Source: Granulicella tundricola MP5ACTX9 (GTDB taxonomy: Bacteria > Acidobacteriota > Terriglobia > Terriglobales > Acidobacteriaceae). Taken from it: 64,000 bases of DNA. The notes below the pieces were generated by a model. That model made no database searches, was not told the DNA's origin, and worked only from the letters and a program-made list of their open reading frames with translations. Both the position numbers and the translations under genes were made by a program. The stretch is from assembly GCF_000178975.2 (NCBI RefSeq), contig NC_015057.1, positions 310,001 to 374,000 on the forward strand. Reading direction: 5' to 3'. Positions 18,196 through 27,089 of the stretch are shown one piece after another (position 1 is the first letter of the stretch; each line of letters opens with the position of its first letter).

Positions 18196-19893
18196 TTATT
18201 GCACCAGCTTGCCTTTGCCTTCAACGAACTCGACCATCCGATCCACTCCCGCAACCGTAAACACTTCGGATTCGCCATTAGGCCAGCGGACCGTTACATC
18301 CGCCACATGCATCTCTGCCCCCAGCCCAAAGTGCAGTCGGAGATCGTTGGAGCTGTTATAGCTCGAGCCGCTCCGCACCTCATCCACCCAACTCCGCTTC
18401 GTACCCCGCACCACCACACGCCCGCCGATCCCATCCCGGTTCGACTTAGTGCCGGTGAGCTTGATCCCAAGCCAATGATTTGTGTTCTTCGCCTCATTCA
18501 CCAGCAGCATCGGACGGTCGCTCAGATTGTTTACGATAGCCTCAAGCCGCCCATCGTTCCACAGGTCAGCGATCGCTAGCCCACGCCCCGCCATCGGCTC
18601 CGTCATGCCTGGCCCCGCACCCTTCGACACATCCTTGAACTTGCCATTGCCTTGATTCCAGTAAAGAAAACGAGGCTCCCGATAAGCCGCGCCCAGCTTG
18701 GCTGAATCAACCTCCGGGTACACATGCCCGTTCACCACGATCAGGTCCGGATACCCATCGTTATCGACGTCCGCGAACATCGCTCCCCAGCCCAGCGCAT
18801 CGGAGTTGATCCCTAAGCCCGCAGCGAAGGTCTCATCCGTATACGTGCCGTCGCCGTGTGACTTGTAGAGGGTGGCCGTGTCGTCGGAGAAGTTCGTCTT
18901 GAAGAGGTCGAGGTGCCCGTCGCCGTCATAGTCCGCAGCCGTCGCGCCCATGCCCGCCTGCTCGCGCCCATCCTCATTGAATGCCACACCCACATCCGCT
19001 GCGACATCCGTGAACGTCCCATCATGATTGTTCCGGTAAAGGATCGAAGGTGTCGAATCACACGCCATGTAGATGTCCGGCCAGCCGTCTTCGTTATAGT
19101 CCAGCGTGGTGACGGAGAAGCAGTAGTGCCCAGCCGTCTTCTCGATCCCTGCCGCCTTACTGACGTCTGTGAACTTTCCCCCGCCGTCATTATGGAAGAG
19201 GATATTCGGCGCACTCGGCAACCCACGCGGCCCACACATCACGGGTGACCCCTTCCACATGCAACCCGCGTCCGCACCCGGCGCAGGAGTCTTGGCCAGG
19301 TCGAAGTGAACGTAGTTCGCGATCACCAGATCCAGCTTGCCGTCGCGGTCATAGTCGACGAACGCACACCCCGTTCCCCACTCCTTGCCGCTCCCCGCCA
19401 CGCCCGCAGCCTCAGCAACCTCCTTGAAGCTTCCGTTGCCGAGATTATGAAACAGCCGGCCCTTGCCATAGCCCGTCACATAGATGTCGTCGAACCCATC
19501 GTTGTCATAGTCCCCAACGCAAGCGCCCTGCCCCCAGCCGGTCGAGACCATGCCTGCCTTCGCAGTCACATCGGTAAACGTGCCGTCATGGTTGTTGTGT
19601 AGGAGATGATTGCTCGCCGCCGTCTTGCCCGCGGAGCCCAGGTCAGTCCCGTTCACCAGGAAGATATCCGGCCAGCCATCGCGGTCATAGTCGATGATTG
19701 CCACGCCCGACCCCGTAGCCTCAACGATGTACTTCTTGTGTTCCTCGCTGCCGTTGACGTTGCGAACCGTGATGCCGGCCTTAGCCGCAACATCGACAAA
19801 CCACGCCGGCGTTGGGTGCTCCGCGCTGGCCGGATACACCTGCTGAGCCTGCACACCCACAGCCAGCAGCAAAAATAAGAGAAGCATCTTCAC
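18196..19893 (-). CDS. CRTAC1-family protein, copy B
   Basis: A 565-residue exported protein: MKMLLLFLLLAVGVQAQ is a short Sec signal. The propeller repeats have Asp-rich loops (DYDRDGWPDIFLVNGTD, DYDNDGFDDIYVTGYG, DYNEDGWPDIYMACDST) each followed by HNxxDGTFTDV, and the chain ends with the ASPIC/UnbV segment (DVTVRWPNGESEVF). The C-x8-C-GP-R-GL insert starts at Cys211. Its ATG overlaps the stop of copy C by 4 bases, so the two are translationally coupled in the operon TPR, copy C, copy B. Function is unknown. Two unlike paralogs made together suggest a heteromer or successive binding partners (inference). Confidence 0.9.
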   Translation of the reverse strand: MKMLLLFLLLAVGVQAQQVYPASAEHPTPAWFVDVAAKAGITVRNVNGSEEHKKYIVEATGSGVAIIDYDRDGWPDIFLVNGTDLGSAGKTAASNHLLHNNHDGTFTDVTAKAGMVSTGWGQGACVGDYDNDGFDDIYVTGYGKGRLFHNLGNGSFKEVAEAAGVAGSGKEWGTGCAFVDYDRDGKLDLVIANYVHFDLAKTPAPGADAGCMWKGSPVMCGPRGLPSAPNILFHNDGGGKFTDVSKAAGIEKTAGHYCFSVTTLDYNEDGWPDIYMACDSTPSILYRNNHDGTFTDVAADVGVAFNEDGREQAGMGATAADYDGDGHLDLFKTNFSDDTATLYKSHGDGTYTDETFAAGLGINSDALGWGAMFADVDNDGYPDLIVVNGHVYPEVDSAKLGAAYREPRFLYWNQGNGKFKDVSKGAGPGMTEPMAGRGLAIADLWNDGRLEAIVNNLSDRPMLLVNEAKNTNHWLGIKLTGTKSNRDGIGGRVVVRGTKRSWVDEVRSGSSYNSSNDLRLHFGLGAEMHVADVTVRWPNGESEVFTVAGVDRMVEFVEGKGKLVQ

Positions 19894-21758
19894 TTCTTCA
19901 CGCCGTCCATCGCCATCGTCTTCAACACCTTGCCACCCTCTTCAATGACGTATAGCTTATTCGCCGCAAGCCCCGTCAACGTATCCTTCGCGCCTGACGG
20001 CCAAGCCAACTCTACATCCGCCGTCTTCGCCCCATCCAACCCAAAGTGAATCCGCAGATCGTTCTGCGAGTAGTAGCTCCCCCCACTCCGCACCTCATCG
20101 ATCTGCCTGAGCGGCTGCTTCCCCATGCCACTTTTATCCTGCGCCGCAGTAGCCGCAATCACGGTGATGCGCGTGCCAATCCCCGCGCGGTTGCTCTTCT
20201 TCCCCACCACCCGGATCTTGATCCAGTTCCGAGCTACGGTGGAATCACACCGCAGCAACTGGGGCAGGGAATTGACGCAGTTCACCACCACATCCATGTC
20301 CCCATCGTTATCAAAATCCCCGAACGCACACCCCCGCGCGGCCACGGCATCGGTCATGCCATTTCCAGCCAGGTTCGTTACTTCCTCAAACTGTCCATTG
20401 CGCAGATTCCGATAGACATACTTGTGCTCTGCATACGGCGCGTCCAAATGTGACCCATCGACCTCCGGGTAGACATGGCCATTGGAGATGAAGATATCCA
20501 GCCAGCCATCGTTATCCAGATCCACGAACCCCACGCCCCATCCGAGATAACGCGTATTCACCCCAAGCCCGGACAGATACGTGTGATCCTCAAACGTCCC
20601 ATCGCCCAGGTTCTGGTACAGCGAATCCGTATCTCCTGCAAAGTTCGTCTTCACGATATCCAGCAGCCCATCGCGGTTGAAATCACCAACCGCCACACCC
20701 ATGCCCGCCTGCGGCTTGCCGTCAGGCGAGTACGCAATCCCAGCCTCGATCGCCGTATCCTTGAACGTGCCATCCTTCTGGTTCTGGTAGTACGTCGCCG
20801 CGGTCGAGTCGTTCGCGACATAGATATCCGGCCAGCCATCGTTGTCCAGATCGGCGACGGTGACGCTCAGTCCATACGTCCCGATCGTCCCCCACATCCC
20901 GGCCTTCTCGCTGACGTCGGTGAAGGTCCCATCCCCATTGTTCCTGTAGAGAATGTTCTTCCCGCCTTCGAGCCCCGGCGGTCCGCAAGCCACCTGCATC
21001 CCCTTGTACGCGCAGCCCGCTGCCTCCGGCAGAGGAGCCGTCTTGATATCGAAGTCGATATAGTTCGCCACAAACAGATCGAGCTTGCCGTCCTTGTCGT
21101 AGTCCACAAACGCGCAGCCCGAGTTCCATCTCATCTTGCTCTGCGTCAGCCCCGCCTTCGTCGTCACATCGGTAAATGTGCCGTCGCCGTGGCTCTTGTA
21201 GAGGATGTTCTGCCCGTAGTACGTGACGAATAGATCGTTCAGCCCATCGTTGTCATAGTCGCCGACGCAGCAGCCCTGCCCCCACCCGGATCGGGTCATC
21301 CCGCTCTTAGCCGTGATGTCCGTGAACGTGCCGTCGCGGTTGTTCTTGAACAGATGACTCACCGGCTCCTGACCCTTGGCGAAGCCTTCCAGCCGAGTCC
21401 CATTCACCAGAAACAGATCCAGCCAGTCGTCATGGTCGAAGTCATAGAACGCGACGCCGCAGCCGGTCGTCTCCAGCAGATACCTGTTCTTGTGCTCGCC
21501 CCCATAGATCGTCTTCGTGGTCAGCCCGCTCTGCTTCGCGACATCCACAAAGCTGTACCCCAGCGGAGTCCCCGTCACCGGGGAAGCCACCCCCTTAGGC
21601 GCCGGCCGAGGCTTCGTGTCATACGTCGGCCTCGCCCCAACCTGCTGCGCGACCTCTTGCGCTCCCGCAGGCCACGCGAGCTTCAGCACATCCTCAAGCG
21701 TCAGCACTACAGCCGTGCGCGAAAGCGACTTGATCAATCCACGTCTCGTCCAGATCAC
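19890..21758 (-). CDS. CRTAC1-family protein with Tat-like signal, copy C
   Basis: About 622 residues. I start at the GTG at 21758 because AAGGAG lies 9 bases upstream (21768-21773); a GTG at 21782 is possible. The N-terminus has paired arginines (TRRGLIKSLSR) before a hydrophobic run, resembling a Tat signal, unlike the Sec signals of copies A and B. The repeats carry calcium-type loops (DFDHDDWLDLFLVNG, DYDNDGLNDLFVTYYG, DLDNDGWPDIYVANDS), with the CX8C-GP-P-GL insert from Cys249 and an ASPIC/UnbV end (VELAWPSGAKDTL). It lies 30 bases after the TPR gene and overlaps copy B. Tat export would imply folding before export, a possible sign of a cofactor. Confidence 0.88.
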   Translation of the reverse strand: MIWTRRGLIKSLSRTAVVLTLEDVLKLAWPAGAQEVAQQVGARPTYDTKPRPAPKGVASPVTGTPLGYSFVDVAKQSGLTTKTIYGGEHKNRYLLETTGCGVAFYDFDHDDWLDLFLVNGTRLEGFAKGQEPVSHLFKNNRDGTFTDITAKSGMTRSGWGQGCCVGDYDNDGLNDLFVTYYGQNILYKSHGDGTFTDVTTKAGLTQSKMRWNSGCAFVDYDKDGKLDLFVANYIDFDIKTAPLPEAAGCAYKGMQVACGPPGLEGGKNILYRNNGDGTFTDVSEKAGMWGTIGTYGLSVTVADLDNDGWPDIYVANDSTAATYYQNQKDGTFKDTAIEAGIAYSPDGKPQAGMGVAVGDFNRDGLLDIVKTNFAGDTDSLYQNLGDGTFEDHTYLSGLGVNTRYLGWGVGFVDLDNDGWLDIFISNGHVYPEVDGSHLDAPYAEHKYVYRNLRNGQFEEVTNLAGNGMTDAVAARGCAFGDFDNDGDMDVVVNCVNSLPQLLRCDSTVARNWIKIRVVGKKSNRAGIGTRITVIAATAAQDKSGMGKQPLRQIDEVRSGGSYYSQNDLRIHFGLDGAKTADVELAWPSGAKDTLTGLAANKLYVIEEGGKVLKTMAMDGVKK

Positions 21759-21788
21759 CGCTCCACACTCCTTCGCGTCCACCCAATC

Positions 21789-22886
21789 TTAGTGCAGGTT
21801 CTCGAGCTTCGGTTCGCTCGCCGTTTGCAGCTTTTGTGCGGTGGACGTCTCGCGGCTTGCATCCTCCGTCCGACCCATCGTCCGGTAAGCCTGCCCCAGC
21901 AGCGAGTGCGTCATATAGTTCGCCGGGTCCATCTTCACCGCACGCTCCAGGTATGTCGTCGCACCCAGTGCATCACCCTGCTTCAGCATCGTCTTACCCA
22001 GCAGGATGTATGGCCCAGTGGAGTTCGGTTCCAGCAATACCGCCTCCTGCAGACTCGCTTGCGCGTCCGTATACCGGGCCGCACGGCCATACGCATCCCC
22101 CAGCCGGTCATAGACGCTCGGCTCCAGCGGGTTTGAGATCTTCTCCTTCTCAAACTGCGCGATTGCCTCCTCCAGATGATTCCCCGCCAACGCAATCTCC
22201 CCCAGCAACGCATGAGCGAGCGGCAGTCCCGGCTGCAACGCCAGCGCCTTCTCCGCGAACCCCTGTGCCACTGGCAGATACTCCCGCCTCAGCAGCATCC
22301 GAGCCGCCAGCAGATACGCCCCCGCCCCATCCGGCTCCATCCCGAACTGCGCTGCAAACGCATGCCGCGCATCGTCGTACTTGCGCGTGTCGATATAGCA
22401 AAGCGCCAGGACATAGTTCGGATCGGCCTTTCGGTCGCCTCCGTTCGCCTTGCCCTTCGACCCCTCGAGCAACGGAATCGCGTCCGCTGGCCGTCCCAGC
22501 CGGAACAACGTTAGCCCCCGCATCTGCGCGGACTCCACATCGCCCTTGTCCTCCACCAGCGCATCCGCAAACGCGGTGTCGGCCTCTCGCAACTTCCCTT
22601 GTGCGAACAAAGCGAGCCCTTCCATCCGGCTGAGCCCCGCCATCCGGTAGCCGGCGGCCCCCGGACCCGCCGTTCGCAGGGAGACAATCCGCTGCAAAGC
22701 CTCATCCGCATGCCCCGTATCGATCTGCTTCCGAAGGCCCCGCAGCGTCTCCGCCTCAGCCGTCGTTGCAGAGGCTCCCTGCGCCGCCGCAGCTGGCCGG
22801 ACCTGTAGGCCCTTTGAATCCGTGCTCTGTGCAAGCACCCCGAAACCGCCTCTGATACAGAGCAGCCCCACCAACACCCACTTCAT
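21789..22886 (-). CDS. Exported TPR protein, first gene of the CRTAC1 B/C operon
   Basis: About 365 residues. The N-terminus is a signal (MKWVLVGLLCIRGGFGVLAQ). The rest is tandem TPR-like helical repeats, the best being PSVYDRLGDAYGRAARYTDA, STGPYILLGKTMLKQGDA and NYMTHSLLGQAYRTMGRT, so it is probably a periplasmic scaffold. The start is uncertain (22886 ATG, 22901 GTG or 22916); I chose the one at the signal peptide. Two CRTAC1 genes follow at 30 bases and then with an overlap. The cytochrome on the other side of the island also carries TPRs, so TPR plus CRTAC1 is a recurring pairing here. A strong terminator at 22955-22988 separates it from the receptor gene upstream. Confidence 0.85.
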   Translation of the reverse strand: MKWVLVGLLCIRGGFGVLAQSTDSKGLQVRPAAAAQGASATTAEAETLRGLRKQIDTGHADEALQRIVSLRTAGPGAAGYRMAGLSRMEGLALFAQGKLREADTAFADALVEDKGDVESAQMRGLTLFRLGRPADAIPLLEGSKGKANGGDRKADPNYVLALCYIDTRKYDDARHAFAAQFGMEPDGAGAYLLAARMLLRREYLPVAQGFAEKALALQPGLPLAHALLGEIALAGNHLEEAIAQFEKEKISNPLEPSVYDRLGDAYGRAARYTDAQASLQEAVLLEPNSTGPYILLGKTMLKQGDALGATTYLERAVKMDPANYMTHSLLGQAYRTMGRTEDASRETSTAQKLQTASEPKLENLH

Positions 22887-22954
22887 CTTCTCGATCGTCA
22901 CGTAGCCCAAACTCAAAGCCTCAATCTTCCTTCGCTTCAGAAATCACGGTACCA

Positions 22955-22988
22955 AATAAAAAGCGGGAGAGCAGAATCGCTCTCCCGC
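22955..22988 (-). terminator. Rho-independent terminator of the frameshifted receptor gene
   Basis: Read on the minus strand, GCGGGAGAGC and GCTCTCCCGC (22979-22988 and 22963-22972) form a perfect 10-bp stem with a 6-base loop, followed by TTTTTATT. It starts about 20 bases after the receptor stop at 23009. Confidence 0.92.
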
Positions 22989-23008
22989 AGTTCGACGTGT
23001 TTCGCTGG

Positions 23009-26000
23009 TTAGAACTGAAGGCGGCCCGAGAACTGTAGCTGCCTTGGGTTGGAGGAGGAGTTCGGGAACGGTCCGGAGCCGATTGCGCCGCCGTTCTCGA
23101 TGTTGCCATTGGGCGTTCCGAAGTTGATGTGGTTGAACGCGTTGTAGCCGTCCGCCCGCAGTTGGAAGACCGTACCTTCGTGGATAGTGAAGCTTTTCTG
23201 TACGGAAAGGTCCGTGTTGAAGAAGTGCGGTCCGAAGGCAGTATTGCGGCCAACATTACCGAACGTATTCAAACCCGGAGCGGTGAAGGTGCCTTGTCCA
23301 GGAGAAGAGAAGACGTTGTCGGCTGCGTTATGCGCGAACGCCTGGTAGAACGTGAGGTTCTGACCGGGAAGCCCGCTCTGCTGCGAGTGGAAGTTGTTGA
23401 TGTCTCCGCTCACATAGCACGGTGCGCCACTGACGTTGGAGCCCGTGCAGTTGTTGTAGCTGAGGGTGTATGGCAAACCACTGGAATAATTGATGACCGG
23501 GCTGATCTCCCATCCACCCACAATCTGGTTCACGATTCCGTTCGAGTGATTCAGGAACTGCTTGTGTGCACCGAAGGGAAGCTGGAGGAGCCCGTAGACG
23601 ATGACCTGCTGCTGACGCAGAGCAGCCGTCACGTCCACGAACCACCGCACGATCCCATGTGGAATAGCCGGTCGCTTCACTGATCGCTTTCTGCCAGGCG
23701 TAGCTTACGTTGAGGGAGTAGCCATGGGACAAGTTCTTGGTGATCGTAGCCTGCATGGCGTTGTAGTGCGTGTCCATGTCATCGCCAAGGTATTTGATCC
23801 CATTCGTCCAGCCGCAACCGCCGTTGGCCGCATTGATGCCGCCAGCCGCTGCGTAGTTGACATCGGAGCAAGCAGGGAGCTTCACACCGTAGTACCGCTG
23901 AAGATAGTTGACGTTAGATGTTCCATTGTTTGCGCTGATACCAGTCGCAACCGAAGGATCGTAGTGAAGTGCCTGACCGTTGATGCTGTACTGCGCCGGC
24001 AGGAAATCACCTGGTTCGTTCGGATTCGTCTGCTGACCGGACTGGTCGCCCAGCGTATGGGTTCCCTTGTTGGCGACGTAAGCCAGGGTCGTAGACCAGC
24101 TTGATCCAATGGCCTGTTGTACGGCCATGTTCCAGGCATCCAGGGTCGGAAGCCGTTCAGTGGTCGGACGGGCGAATGAGCTGACTGCGTTGCCCGGATT
24201 GGGCAACTGACCGCTCGCCGGGGAGGTGATGAACGTTGGGTTGCTCGGACCTTGCGCCAAGGTAAACGCGTAGTTGGTGTTAGTCGCGCTATCGCCGCCG
24301 GGAGCCACAAGTGACTGCCCTGCGAGAACCGGAAGGTTCTGTGTCGCCGCATGTCCGAAGACAGAGCCGAAGACGCCGATATCGAAGCTACGACCGTATC
24401 CCGCGCGAATCACGGTACCCGGCTTCGCCTCCCATGCCACGCCAAGGCGCGGGTTGAAGGCATACTTGGGTGCTGCAATGTTCATGTCGCTTGCGACACT
24501 GCCCACACCCGCAACCTGGAGGTAGCCGGTCGCAAGGTTGAGCAGGGAGCCGTTGGAAGGCGCGTTGATGGTTTCAGGCGCGTAGTACTCGTACCGCAGC
24601 CCAAGGTTCAATGTGAGGTTGGACTTCGCACGCCACGTATCCTGCGCGTAGCCGAACGCACGCTTCTGGAACTCCTTGGCGTTTGTCGAAGTGCTCACAA
24701 ACCGGCCGAACGTCGGAACCTCGCCCAGGGCGAAGGTTGCAAAGCTCAGGCCGTTGCTGCCGGATCCATCGCCGGTCGGGCCGGTGCCGATATTGAGGGC
24801 GCCGGTACGATCCGTGTCAGACGGGACACGCAGGTTGCGTGCATAGCGCAGGTCGACGCCGAACTTGACCGCGTGGTTTCCGAGCGTCTTGGTCCAGTTG
24901 TTTGCCAGTTGGTACTGATCCTCATGCTCCGTCAGCGGGCAGTTGCAATGCGTGAAGCCAAGCCCCTGACCATAGACGGAAGAGTTGTTGCTGTTGCCAT
25001 AGGATCCCGGGTCGGCGAGGAAGAAGCCAGGCGCACCGCTTGTGATGATATCGCCCTTGTTCAGGTTTGGAATGCCAAGCAGCGTCGCGTACTGAACGCC
25101 TTCGTCATATTTGTGCGTCGTGATGTTGTAGCGGAAGTATCCAAGACGAACGTCGAAGACCAGCTTGGAGTTGACCGCTACGTCTACACCCGCCGCTGCG
25201 CTGGTGTTCTTACCCTGTGACGAGCCGGAATAGCCATTGAGCCCGAAGCCCTTGCCGCCGGCCTGCCCGAAGATCGGCGAACCGCTCAGAAGGTCGGTGA
25301 AGCGGCTGAAGCGTCCGAAAGCGTGAATGCTCTGGCTGAGCGAGTAGTCCACACGAACGTCGTACTGATCGTCGTTCAGACTGCCCTGTCCGCTGGCTGC
25401 ATAGTTGTTGACCAGGCCCCCGAGGCTTCCTGCTGTGTTCGGCTTGTAAACCGAAAGCTGCTTCAGGAAGGCCAGGAACTGCGGCGAAAGGCGACCGTTC
25501 GGGATGATGCTGTTCGGGAAGGGGCAACCGTTCCCAGTGGAGTTGTCGAAGATATACGCGACGCCCGTTCCGCAGGCAGCGGTATTCTTCGTGTTCGCTT
25601 TGCCGAACTGCTTCGTATACTCGCTGAAGTCGCAGCCCGTGCCGCTCAGGCAGCTCGTGTAGACCAGATTCGTTGGAACGGTCTCCAGATTGGCCAGACC
25701 GACCTTCTGCCGAACGCCCTGATAGTCCAGGAAGAAGAACAGGCGATCCTTGAGGATGGGACCACCCAACGATCCGCCGAACTGATTCTTCAACCCACCC
25801 GGGAACGGGTTGGTCGCTGTGAGGCTGGACCGTGGCTGAGTAAAGGGATCTGTAGCCAAGTTCGCGTTGCTCTCGCGATAGTCAAAAGCCGAACCGTGGA
25901 ACTTGTTTGAACCGGACTTCGTCTGCACCGTTACGACCGACGAAACAGCTTTACCGAACTCGGCGTCGAAGTTCTGCGTCGTGATCTTTGCTTCAGAGAG

Positions 26001-26666
26001 CGAATCGACGTTCGGGTTGATGACGATGATTCCAAGCAGGGGATCCTGGTTATCCGTTCCATCCAACTGGTAGGAAACGCCGGCAAACGCCTGTCCATCG
26101 ACTTCAATCTGCTTGGACCCCTGGGGGTTTTCGCTGGCTGCGTGACCCCAGCCAAGCTGCTGCGCACCCGGAAGCAGAAGCTGAAGATTCGTGAAGTTAC
26201 GATCCGGGATTGGAAGCTCCACAATCTCCTGAGCGCTGAAGGTCGTCGCGACGTCCGCACGATCCGCCTTCAACTGGGGAACCTGGTCTGCGTTGACCTC
26301 AATCGTTTGGTCTGCAGCGCCGATCTCAAGCGCCGCGGTGACCTTCGTCGCCGTATCCGCGAACAAGGTGATCTGTGTCTGCTGGAAGGTTTTGAAGCCG
26401 GTCGCCGCGACCTTGACGGTATATACGTCGGGGATAAGGTGATCTGCCGTAAACTCGCCCGAATCGTTGCTCTTCAGGGTCACGCTTGTGCCCTTGGCCA
26501 AGTCCGTTACGGTAACCGTTGCATTCGGAACTGCGGCACCCGTTGAGTCGGTCACGTTTCCGTTGATCGATCCGAAGATTGCCTGCCCAAATGCCGGAGC
26601 CACCAGCAGCAAACCCGTTGCTGCCAGGGAAGCGCCCCTCCGGAATTGCTTGAATAATGTTGTCAT
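23009..26666 (-). pseudogene. Oar-like TonB-dependent receptor with a +1 frameshift near 23626
   Basis: Start ATG at 26666 with GGAGG 7 bases upstream. The signal peptide ends PAFGQ; then come the carboxypeptidase-regulatory domain (IFGSINGNVTDSTGAAVPNA), plug-like region (VELPIPDRNFTNLQLLLPGA) and barrel. The frame runs well to TWDRAVVRGRD and then turns into Arg/Cys-rich nonsense. Barrel sequence resumes in another frame (ALRQQQVIVYGLLQLPFG) and ends LQFSGRLQF. Removing one G at 23626-23627 restores RGRD-AALRQQQ and a 1218-residue receptor. As read, the product lacks its last 200 residues, including the BAM signal, so would not insert properly. A sequencing or assembly error is a real alternative because the rest is undamaged. 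Confidence 0.85.
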
Positions 26667-27089
26667 TGCCACTCCTCCAAAAATTGCTGCCATGTCGCGG
26701 TCAGAATCGTTCGTCCTCAAACCGTCCTCGAAGAACGTCGTTCAGTCTCCAAGCCGGCGTGCATGGCTTGGGTTCCTATCGTTTCAACGGGGGAAAAAGG
26801 GCCTGTCTGTTTGCGTTGAGAACACTACCGGCAGGAGGACGGCGATGTCAACCTTTTTGTGGAGAGGAACTTCTTCAAGAAACATGCAAGCTGTCATGAC
26901 AGCTTTCCATCCTCCCGAAATCCATAGAAAGTAAAGATAAAGTGGCCGGACCACACGGATTTTCATATCATTCCACAGCTCAGGGCAGGTTCTCGCCCAG
27001 CCCTTTCGCGGGAAACCTGTTATGACAAAGCCGAGCCACCCGTCTCCACCAAATGGTATAGTCCTCTCCGTAGCTTTCGGAGGACTTTC
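26667..27089. promoter_or_regulatory. Divergent promoter region, receptor / GH13, with perfect 18-bp palindrome
   Basis: This 423-base gap holds promoters for the receptor (minus) and the GH13 gene (plus). At 26888-26905 it contains AAGCTGTCATGACAGCTT, identical to its reverse complement over all 18 bases, with a TGTCATGACA core typical of dimeric LacI/GntR-type sites. No gene on either strand is supported here; the open frame crossing it on the minus strand is antisense to GH13. Confidence 0.6.
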
